Shown here one piece after another: positions 35,301 to 38,558 of a stretch of DNA of 38,558 nucleotides. How positions within the stretch are numbered: the stretch's first letter is position 1; every line of letters starts with the position of its first letter. A program made the translations under genes and the position numbers. Where the stretch lies: positions 1 to 38,558 of the forward strand of contig CAMDGD010000016.1 in assembly GCA_945897785.1 (NCBI GenBank). Direction: 5' to 3'. The notes below the pieces were generated by a model that was given only the letters and a program-made list of their open reading frames with translations, ran no database searches and was not told the DNA's origin. This stretch comes from Paludibacter jiangxiensis (GTDB lineage: Bacteria > Bacteroidota > Bacteroidia > Bacteroidales > Paludibacteraceae).

Positions 35301-37079
35301 CTATTTTTTCCCTATATTTAGCAACTCTTTAGGCTTTTGATTTAGTAAAGGTGTTTTTAGGTAGTTCCATGCCTGTTCGATATCCCAATTGGCACGAAGG
35401 TTTAATCCTTGCTCATAATAAAAAACTTTTTCTGCTTGTCTTTTTTCAGCATAAACCCCGGAGTCCCATTGTCCATTATTATTTTCATCAATAAACAAAC
35501 GGATATAGTGCAATCCGGGTGGTATGAATTCAAATACTGTACCTGTTTCTTCGGCTGGAAGTTGTCGTATTACCTGATCTTTGTTGTTAAGAAGTTCAAC
35601 AACAGCCATAGGATTAAAAGGGCTTATATTAACAATAACCGTTGCGTATTGATCGAGGCTCTTAACAGCAAAAGGAGTAATGACTTTTGAAGATGTTGTG
35701 AGGTATTTGCTTGTAAAGGCTGCCGAATCGATGCTTAGTCGATATGCTTTTTCGGCATCCCAAGCATAATTAAACCCATATATAAACCCAAGGCTATCCA
35801 TTTTTTCTAGGTTTATAGGTATTTCTTCCCATATCGTATCTTTTTTGTACGTTAGATGGATTTTTGTTTCATCAACAGAAAGAATGGGTAAATCGAAGTT
35901 GAATATTACCGGACTGTTTAAATCGATAAGCCCTTTTAGGTTTGTTCTTATTGGAAGTAAAAAGTTCGTTTGTTTTTCTTTTTTTGTCGGCTTTGCGTTT
36001 TTATAAGTAAGTAGTAGCGTGTCTTTTTGCAGTGCAGGGTTTCCTGCAGAGTCGGTTTTCTGATAGCTGATAGCAAGTTGTAACGTGTCTTTTTTCCAAG
36101 TTAAGGAGTCGCTTACCCAGTATGAAATGGTGTCGCCTAAAGCACTGCTTTGTATAAAATCAAGCGAATTCTTAGTGAAATTTAGCGCTTCAATTTCAGG
36201 CAGTTTTTTATTGTCTGCCTTAAAAATAAAAGAGAGTTTGTAAGGGAGTTTGCGCTCTGCTTTTATAAAAAATTGGCGACTTATCTTTTCTTTGAACGCA
36301 AGTAATATTAAGCTATCCGGCAGAAATACTTGCTTGCTTTTTTTTATTGTTGTTGAATCGGTAGCTACGGTATCTGTTGCTTCTTTAGTAATAACTGAAG
36401 GAACGATAAGCGAATCTAAAAAAGCCAGTTGTTCGTTGGGGTCGTTGTAATAATAATCGCGGTTTAAATCGTTTAAGGCAAAAACAAAGTATTTCCCTTC
36501 TTTTACGCTTTTGATACTAAACCTTCCCGTTTCGTTTGTTCTGCCTATTCGCAACGGAGGTGTTTTGGTAAATGCGGTATCGCTTAAATTATCGTATATG
36601 CCGATTAATAGATTTGGTAAGGGATTTAAATTTGCGGCATCCAACACAAAACCACTTATTTGTAAGCTGTCAATTTGTGGTCCTGTTGAGAAACTATAAG
36701 TAAAGCCCGATAAGGCATTTTGTTCTGTAATATCAACAATAGCATCTGTAAAATCGATACTGTAGGTTGTGTTAGGGCGCAAGCTGTCGTTGAGTGTTAC
36801 CAATATTTTTTTGCTTGCAGTGCGTATGGTTGGCGGTAAAAGTTGAGGAGGAGATATAATTATTTTTTCTTGTGGTTTTTGCAGCGCAATAAATTCATTA
36901 AATTCCAATACCAATTCTAGTGTTTTTATATTTATTGCACCATTACTTGGAGATGACTCTATAAATAGTGGAGGCAATTTGTCCTTTGGGCCTCCTTGTG
37001 GTCCGAGGCCTCTATTGGCACAAGACACACTGAAAATAAGTAAAAAATATAGAAGATAACGGAAAAGAATTGTTGACAT
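35301..37079 (-). CDS. Ig-like (SbsA/Big_5) domain lipoprotein
   Basis: 592 aa from the ATG at 37077-37079. The longer frame to 37133 would place the start upstream of two -7 boxes. The signal peptide ends in a lipobox FSVS-Cys20, followed by GPQGGPKDKLPP, typical of Bacteroidota lipoproteins. Residues ~30-130 form an SbsA-like Ig domain (PSNGAINIKTLELVLEFNEF, TTYSIDF.DAIVDI). Residues ~135-200 look like a carboxypeptidase-regulatory beta-fold (GRTNETGRFSIKSVKEGKYFVFAL). The rest holds repeated beta-strands. It is probably anchored in the outer membrane and displayed to the periplasm or surface; function is unknown. It is the first gene of the operon with DUF3108 and the response regulator. 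Confidence 0.82.
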   Translation of the reverse strand: MSTILFRYLLYFLLIFSVSCANRGLGPQGGPKDKLPPLFIESSPSNGAINIKTLELVLEFNEFIALQKPQEKIIISPPQLLPPTIRTASKKILVTLNDSLRPNTTYSIDFTDAIVDITEQNALSGFTYSFSTGPQIDSLQISGFVLDAANLNPLPNLLIGIYDNLSDTAFTKTPPLRIGRTNETGRFSIKSVKEGKYFVFALNDLNRDYYYNDPNEQLAFLDSLIVPSVITKEATDTVATDSTTIKKSKQVFLPDSLILLAFKEKISRQFFIKAERKLPYKLSFIFKADNKKLPEIEALNFTKNSLDFIQSSALGDTISYWVSDSLTWKKDTLQLAISYQKTDSAGNPALQKDTLLLTYKNAKPTKKEKQTNFLLPIRTNLKGLIDLNSPVIFNFDLPILSVDETKIHLTYKKDTIWEEIPINLEKMDSLGFIYGFNYAWDAEKAYRLSIDSAAFTSKYLTTSSKVITPFAVKSLDQYATVIVNISPFNPMAVVELLNNKDQVIRQLPAEETGTVFEFIPPGLHYIRLFIDENNNGQWDSGVYAEKRQAEKVFYYEQGLNLRANWDIEQAWNYLKTPLLNQKPKELLNIGKK

Positions 37080-37102
37080 AATTATACAGCTGAATGTTGT
37101 TA

Positions 37103-37118
37103 CAAAGCTACAAATGTA
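37103..37118 (-). promoter_or_regulatory. Two adjoining -7 boxes of the lipoprotein operon
   Basis: On the minus strand TACATTTG (37118-37111) is directly followed by TAGCTTTG (37110-37103); both match TAnnTTTG. The predicted starts are a few bases before the ATG at 37079. No clear -33 TTTG is seen. The rest of the 192-bp divergent gap shows no exact box toward the plus-strand gene. Confidence 0.45.
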
Positions 37119-37271
37119 ATTAATTTTTAGCATAGACTGCCGAAGCTTCTAGTGTTCGTAGCCTTTTTTCAGAAAAATGTTTTTCAAGCTGTTTTAGAAC
37201 AGTTGTTGGAGGTGTTAACTTTTTGTGCTTTCTTTGGTCAAACTCCCAAACCAATTTAAATTTAACGCCTT

Positions 37272-38141
37272 ATGAAAAAGTTTACCCTTATCATTAGTAC
37301 GATACTAGGTATTAGTTTTACCGGATGTATCGTCCATCGAACTGTTCATGCGCCTATAGTAATTGCTTCTCCGGAAGCTCCTGTGTATTACGAGACCCCC
37401 GTGTATGATTCGAAACCTATTATTTTCGTTGAAGATATTGAGCCATATATTGCTCCAGATTACACCTATGCTTATTATTATGCACCGGAACACAATTTTT
37501 ATTTCAATCCGGATTCATACCAGTATTGGTGGTATGATCAAAATCAGTGGTATTCGGGTTATGAACTGCCCCCTCGTTACGCCGTAACGGTCCATACAAA
37601 GTATATTACGGTTGTTGAGCGAGACAATAATCCCACTAGGTTAAATCATATCCATTCAGCTAATTATAAACAAGGTAATTATGCAAATAAGATACAACGA
37701 GTAGGGGATAATAAGCACATATTTATTCAAAAAAATAAAAATACCAAGCAAAATCAGTATAAAAAAGAAGAGACTAAAAGCAATTATGTACAACAAAAAG
37801 AGAAGATAGGTATAAATAAAAATCTGGAAAACGATCGCCGTGCTAATGTTGTTCGTCAAGTTGATAGTCCTAAGAAAGAAGACCCGAAACCACAAAGGAA
37901 AAAAGCCGTTTCGAACGCCCCGCAGGATAGGGGAAACAAGGGTCGTTTTACTCCACAAAATACTTCTGCCGAGACTAAAGCTGTTGAAGGAACTCCGCAA
38001 AAGGAACGGGTTATTATAACTGACAAAAAACCTGCTGATAAAAACAAACAAGAAAAGAACAAGGCAACAGAACGGGAGCCTAACAAGGAAAATGATAAAA
38101 TAAATGTTCCTGAAAAGAAGAATAATCGTAGTGATAGGTAA
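37272..38141 (+). CDS. Lipoprotein with aromatic-rich head and long charged tail
   Basis: 289 aa. The signal peptide ends in a lipobox SFTG-Cys19, so the product is a lipoprotein. Residues ~30-120 are unusually rich in Tyr, Trp and Pro (for example YQYWWYDQNQWYSGYELPP). From about 125 to the end the sequence is low-complexity, dominated by Lys, Asn, Gln, Glu and Arg, and probably disordered and strongly basic. I do not recognise a named family, though a YYAP/YWWYDQNQW head followed by such a tail is known among Bacteroidota hypothetical proteins. The basic tail might bind peptidoglycan, nucleic acid or polysaccharide; this is only inference. It is monocistronic, with a strong terminator 22 bp after it. 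Confidence 0.75.
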   Translation: MKKFTLIISTILGISFTGCIVHRTVHAPIVIASPEAPVYYETPVYDSKPIIFVEDIEPYIAPDYTYAYYYAPEHNFYFNPDSYQYWWYDQNQWYSGYELPPRYAVTVHTKYITVVERDNNPTRLNHIHSANYKQGNYANKIQRVGDNKHIFIQKNKNTKQNQYKKEETKSNYVQQKEKIGINKNLENDRRANVVRQVDSPKKEDPKPQRKKAVSNAPQDRGNKGRFTPQNTSAETKAVEGTPQKERVIITDKKPADKNKQEKNKATEREPNKENDKINVPEKKNNRSDR

Positions 38142-38162
38142 ACCCTGAACCTAACAGTAAAG

Positions 38163-38202
38163 AAAATATCATCCAATATATACACTTATTGGATGATATT
38201 TT
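38163..38202 (+). terminator. Terminator of the lipoprotein gene
   Basis: A 16-bp perfect inverted repeat (38163-38178 with 38187-38202) has an 8-nt loop and a T-run in and after the second arm. Confidence 0.88.
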
Positions 38203-38218
38203 TCTGTAGATATATGAA

Positions 38219-38240
38219 AAAGACGGAGCGAACCCCGTCT
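38219..38240 (-). terminator. Possible terminator downstream of the transposase
   Basis: A 7-bp stem (38219-38225 with 38234-38240) is followed on the minus strand by a short T-run. It is 104 bp past the transposase stop. Whether it belongs to the insertion sequence or to the host DNA next to it cannot be told here. Confidence 0.45.
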
Positions 38241-38343
38241 TATCTACTGTTATTAAACGCTGCCAATCGGAGGACAGACGCATCTTGTGTTATAGACATT
38301 CAAAAGTAGCTTAACCCCTGTTTTGGTGACTGGGACACCCAAA

Positions 38344-38558
38344 TTAGAATCCAAATATTTTAGCCAGATTTCTTTGCTCTTCATTTAGCAGTAACACCTT
38401 TGTCATAGGCTGATTCGTTAATGGTGTTCTTACTGTAACCGAATATATAGTTTTTGCAATTTCAATAGCTTTCTCGGGACTAAGATTTGTATTTTTTATT
38501 TCCAATTGCCTTTCAAGTTCTTTATATATCTTGTATGCCGTAAATGCAATACATATAT
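38344..38558 (-). CDS. IS1634/IS4-type transposase, C-terminal fragment cut by window edge
   Basis: A minus-strand frame enters from the right edge and ends at a TAA (38344-38346), giving 71 codons. It contains AFTAYKIYKELERQLE, SPEKAIEIAKTIYSVTVRTP and LLLNEEQRNLAKIFGF. This is the typical C-terminal helical tail of DDE transposases of the IS1634 group (IS4 superfamily), which in Bacteroidota often reads ...YKVYKELER... The catalytic core would lie beyond the window. The IS left end should be between about 38203 and 38343, but I could not identify the inverted repeat or a target duplication without the other end. The family assignment is from memory of the motif; a related IS4-like family is possible. 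Confidence 0.6.
   Translation of the reverse strand, partial: ICIAFTAYKIYKELERQLEIKNTNLSPEKAIEIAKTIYSVTVRTPLTNQPMTKVLLLNEEQRNLAKIFGF

Overview
The window looks like a piece of the main chromosome of an anaerobic or facultatively anaerobic member of the Bacteroidota, probably Bacteroidales-like. It is AT-rich. The evidence is a fused SecDF, large secreted proteins ending in type IX secretion (T9SS) sorting domains, BACON and CHU_C-associated Ig domains, the order tig-clpP-clpX-recQ, promoters of the Bacteroidota form TTTG-N19/20-TAnnTTTG, and almost no Shine-Dalgarno sequences. An NfnAB electron-bifurcating transhydrogenase points to anaerobic redox metabolism. No ribosomal RNA, CRISPR array, phage or defence island was seen.

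Layout. 1-7.9 kb (minus strand): the 5' end of a secreted protein cut by the window edge, then two neighbouring paralogous secreted proteins of 849 and 1573 aa. They share their N- and C-terminal modules and differ by a block of about 720 residues of Ig-like modules. 8-12 kb: O-acetylhomoserine sulfhydrylase (metY), a TlpA-like thioredoxin, and comM/yifB on the plus strand. 12-15.1 kb (minus): a tight operon HAD phosphatase - ribF - polytopic membrane protein - DedA/YqaA protein. Its promoter interlocks with that of a divergent tRNA with anticodon CAU. 15.5-21.4 kb (minus): recQ, clpX, clpP and tig, i.e. protein quality control plus a DNA helicase. 21.4-24.7 kb (minus): a secreted GLUG-repeat/BACON protein with a T9SS sorting domain. 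24.9-27.3 kb (minus): nfnA-nfnB from a canonical promoter. 27.4-30 kb (plus): a heavily decayed acetyltransferase-like gene (seven in-frame stops, two frameshifts) directly followed by pepD. 30.2-33.2 kb (plus): secDF. 33.2-37.1 kb (minus): an operon of Ig-like lipoprotein, DUF3108 protein and an NtrC-type response regulator without a DNA-binding domain. 37.3-38.1 kb (plus): a lipoprotein with a long charged tail. The right edge cuts into an IS transposase.

Most of the window is ordinary housekeeping and surface-protein sequence. I did not find a clear new multi-gene system. The points most worth a second look are the response regulator lacking both its HTH and a canonical GAFTGA loop inside an envelope-protein operon, the mosaic paralogous surface proteins, the interlocked divergent promoters at the tRNA, the promoter-like box inside the tig terminator loop, and the multiply interrupted but still readable acetyltransferase pseudogene.
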